Below are positions 1-11,060 of a stretch of 64,000 nucleotides of DNA, in pieces (positions within the stretch are counted from its first letter, which is position 1; every line of letters begins with the position of its first letter). The notes under the pieces are model-generated. The model was not told the DNA's origin. It did no database searches and was given only the letters and a program-made list of their open reading frames with translations. A program made the position numbers and the translations under genes. Source of the DNA: Rallus limicola (taxonomy: Eukaryota; Chordata; Aves; Gruiformes; Rallidae); the NCBI GenBank assembly GCA_022605955.1, contig JAKCOZ010000008.1:8992001-9056000 (forward strand). Direction: 5' to 3'.

Positions 1-86
1 AAATCTAGTACCTCTGTTTCCTTTTGATACTGCTTTATCTGTCACTAGGGCCAGATTCTGCCACCCTTGCAAACATTTACTGTCTC
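1..86. other. Unique non-coding sequence at the left edge
   Basis: No gene, repeat or RNA is recognisable before the first CR1 fragment begins. Confidence 0.6.
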
Positions 87-290
87 AATCATAGAATCGT
101 CTTGGTTCGAAGGTACCCTTTGGATCAACAAGTCCAACCATCACCCTAACCTGCCATCCACTAAACCATGCCCCTCAGCACCGCATCTAACCATCTTTTA
201 AATACCTCCAGGGGTGGAACCTCCACCACCTCCCTGGGCAGCGCCTCCCAATGCCTAAACAACCCTCAGTGTAATTGGTTCACCCAGAAT
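87..290 (-). mobile_element. CR1 LINE fragment, 3' end, minus strand
   Basis: The left edge reads AATCATAGAATCG, the reverse complement of the CR1 3' terminal repeat, so the element's sense strand is minus. Further in are CTCCACCACCTCCCTGGGCA (about 220-240) and a degraded version of the 'tgcctgacaaccctttcagtgaagaa' block (about 251-285), both typical of an avian CR1 subgroup. About 200 bp remain: the ORF2 C-terminus and the short 3' UTR. It is 5'-truncated and diverged, with no usable frame. The right boundary is uncertain by about 15 bp. Confidence 0.88.
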
Positions 291-1965
291 CAAGAAAAGG
301 TCTGAGTACTGGAGGTAAAAAGAAAAAAAAAAAAGGACAATTTGTTTTCTCCTTCTGTTAGATGAAAAAGAAATGGGTGTGATTTAATCACTCAGAAGAA
401 CAGGTTGACCAATAACCAACCTAGTTTATTGCCTAGAAATAGTATTGTAAATGTTTTAAAATACAAGTATACTTGGGTTAGTCAAAAAATAATAATTTAA
501 AAAAAAATAAATCTTGCAACCCGCACAAGTGAAGTAGTTTTACTTGACTAATACCAAAGCGATTTTACAGTGCAGGTTTTATGCATTTTGATTTAAATCC
601 AATCTGCATCCTTAGGAAGTTTGTTATAAATCATGAATGGAAAGAAAGTTGGCAAATAAAAATAAAGATGTTCACTATTTTCTAAGAAATGTAAGACTAA
701 AAGTTGAAAATATTACAAAGAAATTTAAATCTGTGTAATTACTAACATTTGTATTTGCCAGCCTGGGTATAAATTATGCACTTTGACAAATCATCGTGTC
801 CTGAAGTTTACTAAATAATATCAAACAAAGCTTCATTCGCAAAAAAAAATAAAGATCAAAAAGCTATAATGAAAACCAAAGACACTTCTCATGTTAATTA
901 TAGAGATTAGATGGGCTCCTTGGTGTGATGACGTTAAGGGTGCATCTGCCCACTTTGGTGCATCTCTTCTCCCCGTGTAATTCTGTGGCCACGCATGAGC
1001 TCAGCAAATGGAAAAGCTTAATTTGTGCACAGCTGCCAGCACACACTCTGCTCACCAGTCAACTCTTTCTTAGCAGGAAAGCACGCACTTATATTAATAT
1101 TAATCAAGGCCCTCTAATGGTGCGAGGCCTATTTGTGCGCTTCCACTTCAATCCACAGTTGCCTCACAGGAGTGTGGTGCAAAATAAATCAGTGCCCCAT
1201 TTGAGATATCTGCTTCTCTGACTGTGATATATGGCTACACGGTGTGGTAAAACGCAAGGTAAGAGGTTTCCACCTCAAATAGCTTTTCTCTTTCAGCTGC
1301 AAATAGTACATTTGGAACAAGTGGAAGAGTGAGGATCACCGTGGTCTGTCACTGCTTCCTTCAAAGATGGCCCTTGATCAAGTAAAGCAGGAGAGAAGTG
1401 AAGGAAACAGAATAGGCTGCAAAGATGCACTGCAAAAAAAGTATTTAAGACCTGTGGCACCATGTAGGCTCAGGAATATGTTCAGTTATGGGTTCCAATC
1501 ACTCTTTTTTCAGTTAGAAACTCTTTGGAGCACTCCTACCTCCTCGGTTCCTGTTGAGCCTTCACTTTGTGTAGGGCTGCAGTGGGTGCAAGTGCTTCCT
1601 TTGCAGCAGGGTGTTGGGAGACCACTGGAGACACCAACATTTGGTGGGTTTCCTTCATCGACTGCAAATGGCTTTCAACAGACTTAAAGGAGGGAACACA
1701 GAACATCAAAAAAATAAAAAGAGAAGCATTGCTCTCTAAGAGTGTCTATATCTTGTAATTAACAACCAAGAGATTCCTGATTAGCCCAGATACAGGTGTA
1801 AATGCCGTAAATGTCTGAAGTAGGATCCATCAATCCCACCCTGAGCACTGTCAGAGCACTGAGCTGCTTGGATGTCTTTGTGTTTCCTCCACCTGGAGTT
1901 TTGCCAGTAGTAGCAAACCAACATGTTTAGGCCCCGTACCACCACGCACACTGATTTAGAGGGTT

Positions 1966-1989
1966 CATTTTGGAAAACATTTTGGAAAA
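1966..1989. repeat. 12-bp perfect tandem duplication
   Basis: CATTTTGGAAAA occurs twice head to tail (1966-1977 and 1978-1989) with no mismatch. This is consistent with a replication-slippage duplication. Confidence 0.9.
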
Positions 1990-3716
1990 CAGTACAAACT
2001 TTTAACCATGGCATGGAGGAAGATTTTCAACAGTTTGGGCAACAGCTGATAGTATGATGACCGTTCATATATTTGAAACCTCTCTGCTGGCTAAGCTAAG
2101 CTGCCAAACTTTGGGTGCCTAACACATGGCAGACAGTCAAGTGTTCTGTGCATTGCCTGACAGCATGGTCACCAGCACAGCAAGGTCTGCTCTCCAGCAG
2201 CCTCATTTCTTGAGGTTAGTCTACAGGCGAGCAAAGTCAGGCTGCACTTGGGATGAGTGTCTGGGAATGTGGGATATCCAAACCCCTCCTCTGGAAACCT
2301 CTGCTTGCATTAGCTGTGAGCCTGTGGAGTTTACACTTCCAAGGACAAGATAATCTCCAAAGACAACACACATAGAGCAGAAGGCAAGGAGCGCTATGCT
2401 GTCTCTGCCACAAGCAAACTGCAGTGTCAGGGATGAAAAGCTAGGAATGAAACTATTTCAATCCAGTGTTCAAGTAAAGAGCCCTCCTTCCTTCCCAAAA
2501 GGAAAGAAAAAACAAAGAAAAATCTAATAAATATTTTCTTTGAAAAGAAAGCACTTGCATGTAAGAGTATAAGTAGTCAGAACACAGAATCAATATTGGT
2601 ATGCAGATCTTCAGAAGCCTGATGTTCTCAGGATACTATTAAGGAGTTGACCCTTTCCTAGCACTAGCACAGCACAACCTCAGGATGAACCGAAAGCGAG
2701 ACCACATTATCAGTAGTTCACTACCAATGCCACGTTCTCATTGTCTGCTTTTCATTTTCATCAAGCCTACTTCATTACTATGGCCTTGATGCAAATTAGA
2801 ATAAAGTCATCAGTCTCTAGACAGATAAACAGTTTTTGTTAAAAAGGCGATGAACCCAGTTCCTGTTCCTGCAAACAATTATGCAGTAAGCAGTCTAATT
2901 TTCTACAGATGGCTTAATGAGGCTGCATATGCGTAAAAAGTTACCCATCGGCATATTTGCAGTAGAAAGGCCATGGTTATCTCTTAGCTGCAGGGTCTTC
3001 CAGAGACCCAAGTGATTACCATTGTTGAGAGCAACAAAAGCAATGCTATGAATTCATCATCAGAGCAAATATTTCATAATTGGGCTTTAATAGTTACACC
3101 TGATGCTAACATTCTTAATGATGGAGCATCATTCAGGGGAAAACTTCCTGCACTGTGTGGTGACGGGTACATCAGCATGGATACAGTCAAGCCAAGCCTC
3201 TGTGGTGGCATCAAAGCTCAGAGGGAGCTCTGATGCTGGGATGGTATTGGTGGCCAAGATGCAGAGCTGCCTCCACATGAGGAAGCCAGAGCACCTTAAA
3301 TCCTCTCTGTGGGACTGAGGGAGGTCTGGAGGGTATTAGGGGGGATTGTGGAGACCGATATTCACAGCATAGCAGGGGACCCCATCACCTACCCAGGAAA
3401 TGCCATCCCCTTCATGAAGAGACCAAGTTGCAGTTTGTCTCTTCTTGGCTTCAAACACATTTCAAGGCTCTTGGCTGCATGAAGATTTTGGCACTGAGCC
3501 AGTAGGGATGGGTGGTCACCTCTGTGGGAATGATCACCCCAGGGTGGTGGGCTGTGTCCAGGCAAGGGCAACACCAATGCAATGGGGACACCCAGTCACA
3601 GATTTGTCATGGGACTGGGAGTAGTGCTCATGGGGGAAACCCCAGCATCCCAGTAATGACCCCAAACACAAGGATGCCCAGAAACGTGCTGGGGCCAGTC
3701 AGAACATTACCCCGAC

Positions 3717-3748
3717 ACCATTTACAGTCTTCCCATGACTGCAATGGT
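3717..3748. repeat. Short imperfect hairpin
   Basis: ACCATTTACAGTC (3717-3729) pairs with GACTGCAATGGT (3737-3748) with one bulged base, around a 7-nt loop. The stem is too short for a typical microRNA precursor. No function is implied. Confidence 0.6.
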
Positions 3749-4622
3749 ATTTCTCCAGGAGCAAGTCTGGTGTTACCATTCCTACATTTCCTCAGTGGCT
3801 GTTCTCAGGCTGAGAAAATTTATCTGCTGTAGACCTTCATTCTTTAGGACAGGCCAGCTGTGATAATTTCCACCTCTCCTATATAATTTTAATTCAAATT
3901 CTGACTGCAAATTGCATGGGAATCCATTTCCTCACTCTCAATAAATGTTTTGCCTTGCTGCTGTTAACGTGAAGGCACATCTCACTGGGCATGAGAAAAA
4001 GGAATTCTTATCAATGAGTGTCATACATAGGCTACTTGCTTCCCCCCGTGGTAGAACTAGGATGGCCAAGTTGTCACAAATCAGGCACAAGGCAGCCCCT
4101 GGTACCCTCAGGTGAGGCTGAGGGGCTGGAAACTATTCCTTTGCAGTCAGCATGGAGCCTGCAGCTACCCGGGAGCTGAGTAAGGAGCACATGGCGCGGG
4201 GACCTTCAAAGAGAGTTTGAAAGGAAACAGCTGGTGTTTCAAACTCCCCTGCGTGTTTCTGAAAAGCTGCATGAAGCATGTAAAAGGAAAGGAAATATTT
4301 GTCATTGAAAAGAAAACAAAAAGTCATTAAAATCTTGGAAGATGTGACACCATACAGGAATGCAGATAGCAAATATATAGCTTAATATTTGTCTCATTTA
4401 GATGCCAATATTCCGAGGTTCCCACATTAGCCCAGGAGCCAGGAGGACTCCATTCTTCATCTCAGGAACAGTAAGTGCTTTGCTCCCCTGTAAGGGCTTA
4501 GGGAATAAGTTAGTGGCTGTGAGCTGGAACACACCTGTGAAGGAAGGGATAACAAAACCCACCCAAAACCTGGGGAACCCTGTATAGGAGATAGTAGAGG
4601 TATAAGAAATGCTGACATATTT

Positions 4623-4652
4623 GTATCTGCAGTGCAGTTGTACTGCAGATAC
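4623..4652. repeat. Perfect 11-bp inverted repeat with 8-nt loop
   Basis: GTATCTGCAGT (4623-4633) is exactly complementary to ACTGCAGATAC (4642-4652), separated by GCAGTTGT. It is a clean hairpin or cruciform candidate. Pairing does not continue outward, so a microRNA precursor is unlikely. Confidence 0.85.
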
Positions 4653-4922
4653 CTATAGAAATTGGAACTGGAAGAGACTGCTTGGGTAAGTCCACTGTTA
4701 ACAGAAACAGAAATGTGAAACACATACAGAAATGGGAAAGTGGTTCTGTTATGCACAACATATAGATGTCCTGGCTCCAGACCCACCACTGTTGTCAAAA
4801 TAATTATCAGTGAGTGAGGCAGAATCTGTGGTCCGTTACACAGATGAGAAGAAACCTCTCAGGGACCATTACTAGCCCAGGGTTAGACCTCGTTAACCCT
4901 AGTTAAAACAAGTGGGATTATA

Positions 4923-4953
4923 TGCTGTAAACCAGATCTGAATTTGGCTTTAG
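4923..4953. repeat. Possible fragment of an ancient amniote palindromic repeat
   Basis: The string CCAGATCTGAATTTGGCTTT resembles the end of an old palindromic repeat found scattered in sauropsid genomes ('ttacaccagatctgaatttggcc' from memory). It lies just before the 139-bp tandem duplication. The match is only about 25 bp, so this is tentative. Confidence 0.3.
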
Positions 4954-4968
4954 ATTTACCACTTGTTT

Positions 4969-5245
4969 ACACAAGCGGATCAAACAGAGCCCATTTCTGC
5001 TTCCAGACACCCTCACTGACCACTCCATGGAAAAATTCTAATAAAATAGCTGTGCTATTCTGCATTGACACAGCACTTTTCAATCGGAGTCAGACTGGTC
5101 AAAGCCCACACAAGCGGATCAAACAGAGCCCATTTCTGCTTCCAGACACCCTCACTGACCACTCCTGGAAAAATTCTAATAAAATAGCTGTGCTATTCTG
5201 CATTGACACAGCACTTTTCAATCGGAGTCAGACTGGTCAAAGCCC
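4969..5245. repeat. Recent 139-bp tandem duplication, two copies
   Basis: Copy 1 is 4969-5107 (139 bp) and copy 2 is 5108-5245 (138 bp), directly abutting. By eye they differ by a single base indel (CTCCATGG at about 5022 versus CTCCTGG in copy 2). Near identity implies a young duplication or recent gene conversion; an assembly error is the alternative. The 150-codon open frame at 4944-5396 exists because the indel changes frame between copies, and its peptide resembles no family I know. The unit is not a recognised transposon. Confidence 0.96.
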
Positions 5246-7647
5246 ATGTTTCATGCTTCTCTCCAGGCATCTCTGGTCACCCCGTCCTCCTTGCAGGGCA
5301 TGCCAGGGAGTTTGGTCTCCTGGAACCTGTGAGAACTGGGAAGTAGCCAGTTCCTCTTGTCTACTCCAGGAGGTGAAGCAGATGATATGCCAGTGATGAG
5401 GTTTTTTTTTTAACTCAGATTACACGGGTTGCATCTGATGAGTAAACTAAATGCAGGTTGGAAGTCAATGCTTTCTGCTGCTGAATAAATGCTGCCTGGT
5501 AGGATCTTGGCTTGGGCTGTTTAGCACTTTCCTAAACAATTTCCAAATAGGGCAGCACAGGCCCCATTCCATATGAGCAATTTGCATGTAGCAACCCTGC
5601 TTTGGAGACTAAACCATGGCATCATAACAGACCTCCATGCCAGATGCTTTCACTGCTAGAGACCAGTGAATCTCAGCCAGATTCAACTTGACAGTCCAGG
5701 TGTACTCCCAAGCCTAAATCCAGTGGCTTTCTCAAGGAGATGGCAATTAATTTGTCTTATGTTGTGGTTTGGGAATTACTTCTCCTTGCCACCTCATGTG
5801 AGCACACACAGAGGGATGCTGACTTCTGGTGGTGGCTCTCCTTCGCCATCAAGACATCACATATGCAAACCTGTGCGTGTAAAGATGGAGAGAGCAGCCT
5901 CACACAGTCCTTCTAGTGAGTAAGCCAAAGTCCTGCCCCCCAGCACTTTATAGACTCAAGCTCTACAGCCCTTTGGACCAGCTGAGACAAAACAAAGATG
6001 CAGAGGGGACAGAGAGCATGATAAGAAGAGGAAAATTCAGGTACAGACTAGATCTGCACTTAAGCATCCCGCAGTCTCTGTTGTTTGGGAGCTCCAGTTC
6101 ACCACACTTCTACAGGACTAAGTGATGGATATCCATCCCTACATGCTTTGTGCACAGCCAGTGATGCAGAGGGTAGCACACAGGCAAGCCAAGAGGACCA
6201 GTCTGCCACAGCTGAGCACGTCCAAGTGTGCTTGGGGGATTTGAAACAGTTGTGCTCTGGGAAACAAAACAAACAACAGCACACTTCTGTACACACCAGC
6301 TTAGGCAGCTCACCAAAATCAAACCAGACGAATGAGGACTGCTCGACTTGGAGGATTTAATTAGAGCCCCTCACTCCCCGAACCATCTGAAGGGTTTAGA
6401 GTTTTATTCTTACTAACTTGCAAATGTACTGCTTTTCTTCAAAAGGAAAATTCACAATCTCAAATGTCACGAAGTTATGTTCGATTTCCTCCTGGCATTT
6501 TGACCTTCTCAACATGAGGGAAGTAACCCTTACAGAGCCAGTGAAGTGGGACTGCAGACAATATTTTACATGGAAGAGCTCCCGTACATCTGTCAGGACA
6601 GGGCTCCATGCTGAGGACCTCTCATCCATCTCAGACCAAGAAGACAGTTCTTAATTTCAGTGGACAAGTGTAGAACAAATACCAACATTTTTCAAAGAAT
6701 TTGCAAAAAACCATGAATAATCCAAGTCTGGTTTAGATTCCAATATGGAAACTCAAAAATACTTGTTTTAAAAATTAATTTTTAATTCACTGTATAAAAC
6801 CAGCAATTGGGTGAATTTGAAGTTTAGCAGTTTCCAGCTAAAATTTCCAGAACTAAAAAAAATCACTGAGTTTTATTTTGGATATTGCGGAAAATACCAC
6901 CTAAGATGAAAGGGAGTTCATTTAGTTAAATAGTACTTCAATTCCTGAAAAGAAAGGAAGAGAGGGGAGGATTTCACTATATTATCTTTAGAAAGAGTAA
7001 CAAAAATACAGAAAACATGAAAATCTCATCTGTCATGTCAATTATGAATACACCCTAAAATGATAAGGACAATTCAGTACAATTCCACCTAAAACTGTGT
7101 TAGCTTGGCTGCTGGAAGGCAGGAACCAACTAGTACAGCACTCCCTCCATGGTGGTCAGGTTAAAATCCAGCCTTTGAAAGTTATCCACACGCAATATCA
7201 GTTTTCTATGAAATGATTTCCATCAATCCACAGACTTCAGAAGGGATGGGTGCCTGTGTACAAAAAGCTACTATCAGACCCTGCACCTTTGCTGGTACTC
7301 TGAGCTGTAAGGCTGAGGAAGCAAACATGCAGAGAAGATGAGCGTGTCTCCCCCTCCATTGGGTCCCAACAGGCTTCTCAGGAATAATGCAGCAAAATAT
7401 GACCACATAACTTGAGGAGGAATGTGAAACTGCAGACACTGCAAGCCAACAACTTTCAGCAAGTCACTTCCAAACCGTTTGGGGATTTCCACACAGACAG
7501 CACAAGCTTCTCTACCCAGTGTTGTACAAAGAGTTATTCCAACAACTGTCACAATCCTTTTGCACTCAGCTGCACCAGCTATTCAAACTTCCTTGCTCGT
7601 ACAGACACATAGAAGATGCTGTGTGGGCAAGGAATTATGACACCACA
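5246..7647. other. Unique non-coding stretch, no gene seen
   Basis: No gene, RNA or transposon is recognised. Overlapping short frames on both strands around 6085-6360 lack domains. There is a short T run at 5402-5411 and an octamer-like ATTTGCAT near 5580. From about 6700 to 7060 the sequence is AT-rich without repeat structure. Confidence 0.6.
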
Positions 7648-7925
7648 AACTGGGTTTGGTTGGAAGGAACCTCAAAGATCATCTAGTTCCAACCTTATGC
7701 CATGGACAGGGACACCCTCCACTAGCCCAGGCTGCCCAAAGCACCATTCAACCTGACCTTCAACATTTCCAGGGATGGGACTTCCACAACCTCTCTGGGC
7801 AACCTGTTCCAGTGCCTCACCATCCTCACAGTAAAGAAATTCTTCCTAATGTCTAATCCAAACCTACCCTCTTTCAGCTTGAAGCCATAGGACCTTACTG
7901 CTAAGAAAACCCCTTCTTCCTGGTA
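7648..7925 (-). mobile_element. CR1 LINE fragment with in-frame ORF2 C-terminus, minus strand
   Basis: About 275 bp of a CR1 element, sense strand minus, 5'-truncated and lacking the terminal octamer repeats. The minus frame ending near 7722 is uninterrupted over the last 55-60 residues of ORF2. It contains GFKLKEGRF, LDIRKNFFTVR, RHWNRLPREVVE and PSLEMLKVRL, the conserved carboxyl end of CR1 ORF2 protein. The stop codon lies where CR1 normally stops, and the 3' UTR block (GTTCCAACC, CCATGGACAGGGACACC on the plus strand) follows. With no endonuclease or catalytic core it is inactive. Keeping the frame suggests it is younger or less diverged than the other copies. Confidence 0.96.
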
Positions 7926-10383
7926 CATCAACAATGCTGCTGCTGTGGTACAGAGAAGAGGAGGTGAAACACAACTCCTTTAAGAGATCTGTGGCATCGA
8001 TTTGTGTTGGTTTTCACCCATTGCAAGAGATCAATGAGGTGTAAGAGCAAAAGAAAGATGGCCCTCACTGGCATGAAGTTTTACAAGCATCCTCCCACTG
8101 CTTCAGCCAGCTTGCACATTTCATAGCATTATGAAGTTTAAATGCCATGGGATAGGTCTGTCTGGCAATAAATTCAGCCAAAGGCAATCTCTTAAAAAGC
8201 CATCATTATGTAAGGGTGTGCTAGCTCATTATAATGAAGGATGGAAAATACAGTATGCGTCACATAGTGTAATTCAAAATTGATTTCCTATCATGACACA
8301 TTTTACAGCAGCTATTCTGCACAGTGTCTTTGCCATGGTCTAACCCAGGACTGTTTTCCCACTTCTCTTTCATCTTCACCTCTTTGCCCAGTGCAGGAGA
8401 CTATTTCAAGGCAATGCCTTCATCTTTGTTGCACATCAAAAGCAAAGCAAGGGAGCAGTGCTGCTCCCATCCTGGCAGCTCTCCATCACATTTTAAAACT
8501 CCTCCTTGAACCAAAAAAGCACATCACTCATTTTATTTTGCTACTCGTCAAAGAAGAGCTGGTTGCTAACAGCAAAAAGAGCCACTTGTGAAACATGCCA
8601 GCTCTTGGTCTCATCCTGCCAGGAGCTCCGTCATCTCAGCTCCCACCGACGCTTTGCTTCCTACAAGAATCTGGACCATGCAGGATTAGCCTCTCCTAGA
8701 GACTCAGATGGTGCTAGAGTTCTGTTTCTACTTTGAAGGCTGTATAGAAACCCTGTCACAACACCTTCATTTTTTCAGCTAACATTTTCTTTCTGTTTAC
8801 TTACATTTTACCTCTTCAGCCACTTCAAATTTGGATTTTTTTTTTTTGTGCAGATGAGGCTAAATATGTCTTTATCCCAAAAGCCACTGCCTTTCAACCT
8901 TGTCTGCAAACTCAACAGAGATGTCAAGGGCTATAGTGTAAACTGCACTTCTCATCTTTGATCTTATGTTGGATGGTGCCCTTGACATAACTGGCACTGT
9001 ACATGTACCCCTTAACAGACTTATCAAGCTGGTGTCACACACGCACACAGCCATGGTTGCACTTACATTAGAAGTTTGCTTCAGCCAATGTCATAAAAGA
9101 AAAAACCCAAAAGACCACAGTCCCTATGGAAATAAAATGCACTGAGATGCCAGTGAAGAGTCGCTTCAGTAAGGTGACCTGCCACACTGCCATGCTACAG
9201 CCTGCCACATAAAGCAGGCAGACAATGGTGCAGAGGAGCCCTAGGTGGCTCAAAGCCTTCTCTGCTCACCCCACATCCCAAAACCCTGGGGCTGGAAATG
9301 CCATGAGCATAATTCAGTGATGATTTCTTAATGTCACAGCCCTTTCCCTAGCCTTCCCTGTGGCCTATGGTCATACTGCACTATGTCAAATAAACAGTCA
9401 CACTTTCCTGACTAAATCCACATCACTTATACGCCCTTGCCTCCAAACTGACATACTTCACACCCTTCACACAGGACCCTGGGGAGGCACCTGGGTTCCC
9501 AGGCAGAGAAAGAGCTGCCCCAGTGGGGCTCAGGCACTGCCCCACTCCTTGCACTGGGAAAGGATGCCAGGGCAGGAGTAAGGAGCTCATACACACATTT
9601 GTGCTTCACACGATGCATAAAAAAGCTGCAATTCCCCATCTTCAAAACTTGCAGAAATCATTAAAAGATGATTAAATGCCTGGGGTCCAATGAAAATTGG
9701 AGTTTCTATTACCTCTATTTTTAGAAATAATCATTGAACTAATATTATTTCTATTCTGTAAGACAGAAAGCTCACAAACTCAGTGTTTGGACTGGAGCAG
9801 CTCAGGAAAACAAAGCAGCCTGACAACCATACAAAGCCCATTGGGGTTCAGCTCTTGAAATCCTGTCCTATGCCTGAGCAACAGCACCATACTTGGTTCC
9901 TTTTGTCTTCCCAAAATAGCACCGAGCAGGGCTAGAGAAGAATCAATTCCCAAGTAAATCTCATGCAAATTGGAAACACACAAAGAGGCTATTAAACTGC
10001 AATGGACATCGGCAGCACCACCCTTGGACCTGCATGACATGTTTCAAAAGAGGCTGATATTAATTAAAAACGCGTCTCAATTTATTTATGTCCTTTCCAC
10101 TGTGCTTTGTTACTTTAATCACTGAAATACTGGACATTCATGACCCATTCCATTGTGCAGTTTTCTTCATAATTAATACATGCATACAATCTTTATGAAG
10201 TTACATAAAAAATAACAACGGAGTTTTATCATCCACATAAAACAACAAATTAGGTTTTGTCTGTAGTTCCAATTTGCCCAATAAAGATATTTAAACATAT
10301 TTGAAATTAAGCAGCACAGATGTTAATCAGACAGAAGTAGGTCTGCGGTACCTTTGCATGAGTAATGCCACATGAAATAATTA
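7926..10383. other. Unique non-coding stretch, no gene seen
   Basis: Apart from a T run near 8837-8850, no repeat or coding signal is recognisable. At about 9687-9706 the palindromic TCCAATGAAAATTGGA recalls the 'cccattgacttcaatggg' core of ancient amniote repeats but is too short to assign. Confidence 0.55.
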
Positions 10384-10445
10384 AAATTTCACATTTATGT
10401 AACACTTTCCATCTCCAAGGGATCCCAGAACCTATTAACAAGTAC
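10384..10445 (-). mobile_element. Ancient MIR/CORE-type SINE tail, minus strand (first of two)
   Basis: CACATTTATGTAACACTTTCC followed by ATCTCCAAGGGATCCCAGAA matches the reverse complement of the conserved 3' region of amniote MIR-like SINEs ('tatagcgcctttcatccaaggatcccaaagcgctttacaa' from memory). Only about 60 bp can be aligned. It lies just before a second fragment covering the same consensus segment. Confidence 0.5.
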
Positions 10446-10487
10446 AGCAGAACAGGCATATTTTGTAATATTTTGCCTTCCTGCCAC

Positions 10488-10560
10488 AACTTCCTTCCAC
10501 GGATTTCAAATCACTTCACAAACACTAATCAAGCCTTCAACACCCTGTGAAGCTGTTGCA
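10488..10560 (-). mobile_element. Ancient MIR/CORE-type SINE tail, minus strand (second of two)
   Basis: GGATTTCAAATCACTTCACA, then AACACTAATCAAGCC, then CAACACCCTGTGAAG follows the reverse-complement MIR 3' consensus ('ggatctcaaagcactttacaaacattaattaatcctcacaacaccctgtgagg'). Agreement runs for about 60 bp with few gaps. It covers the same consensus region as the fragment about 45 bp upstream, so these are two insertions or a duplicated tail. Confidence 0.6.
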
Positions 10561-11030
10561 CAGCGGAAGGGATCGGCTCTGCTGAGGACACGCAGCCCTG
10601 AGGATGGGCTGAGCTACAGCAAGCCAGAGTAAAGGCTGGCTTGGTACTGACTGCCTCAATCCAGCAAAGGTTTCTCTGTAATAAAACACTTAATTGCATG
10701 TTGAAATGTGCTTTGGTGGATGTAAGCATGGCCTCAAGCATGCTGCTGAATGTGAACGTGTGGTGAGCTAGGACATGGGAAAAGTGTGGTGTAGAGAGGA
10801 GTCACTACTGGCCTGTGAAGGCAGCTCCTCCCTGCCATCTCTTTGTCACAATTACTTCATAATTACATGAAATAAGCTTATAACTTATTAAACCCCATAT
10901 TTAGTTGGGTTTTACATGTGATGAAAATAACTAAATACCCTCAGACCCATCATCATCTTTTCTGTTTCATAAATCCCCACATCCTTAGCAGGCCTTGCAT
11001 CCCAGCTTCCTTTCGCTGTATACTTTCCAG

Positions 11031-11060
11031 TTTTCCAACTGACAAATTTTCCAGCTGACA
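11031..11060. repeat. 14-bp near-tandem direct repeat
   Basis: TTTTCCAACTGACA (11031-11044) and TTTTCCAGCTGACA (11047-11060) differ at one base and are separated by 2 bp. This is probably an old slippage duplication. Confidence 0.85.

Larger units (their letters stand above)
291..4600. other. Unique non-coding stretch, no gene seen
   Basis: Mostly AT-rich sequence with scattered short chance frames. It holds a 12-A run at 323-334, a perfect 12-bp tandem duplication at 1966-1989 (CATTTTGGAAAA twice) and a small hairpin at 3717-3748. I recognise no exon, RNA or further transposon. Around 3890-3940 the string CAAATTCTGACTGC faintly recalls an ancient amniote repeat but is too short to call. Confidence 0.6.

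Noticed and set aside
4944..5396. 150-codon frame with an internal repeated peptide
   Set aside because: The repetition comes from the tandem DNA duplication, and an indel between copies shifts the frame. It is not a repeat protein.
9687..9706. TCCAATGAAAATTGGA as an ancient palindromic repeat core
   Set aside because: Too short, with no arms recognisable outside it.
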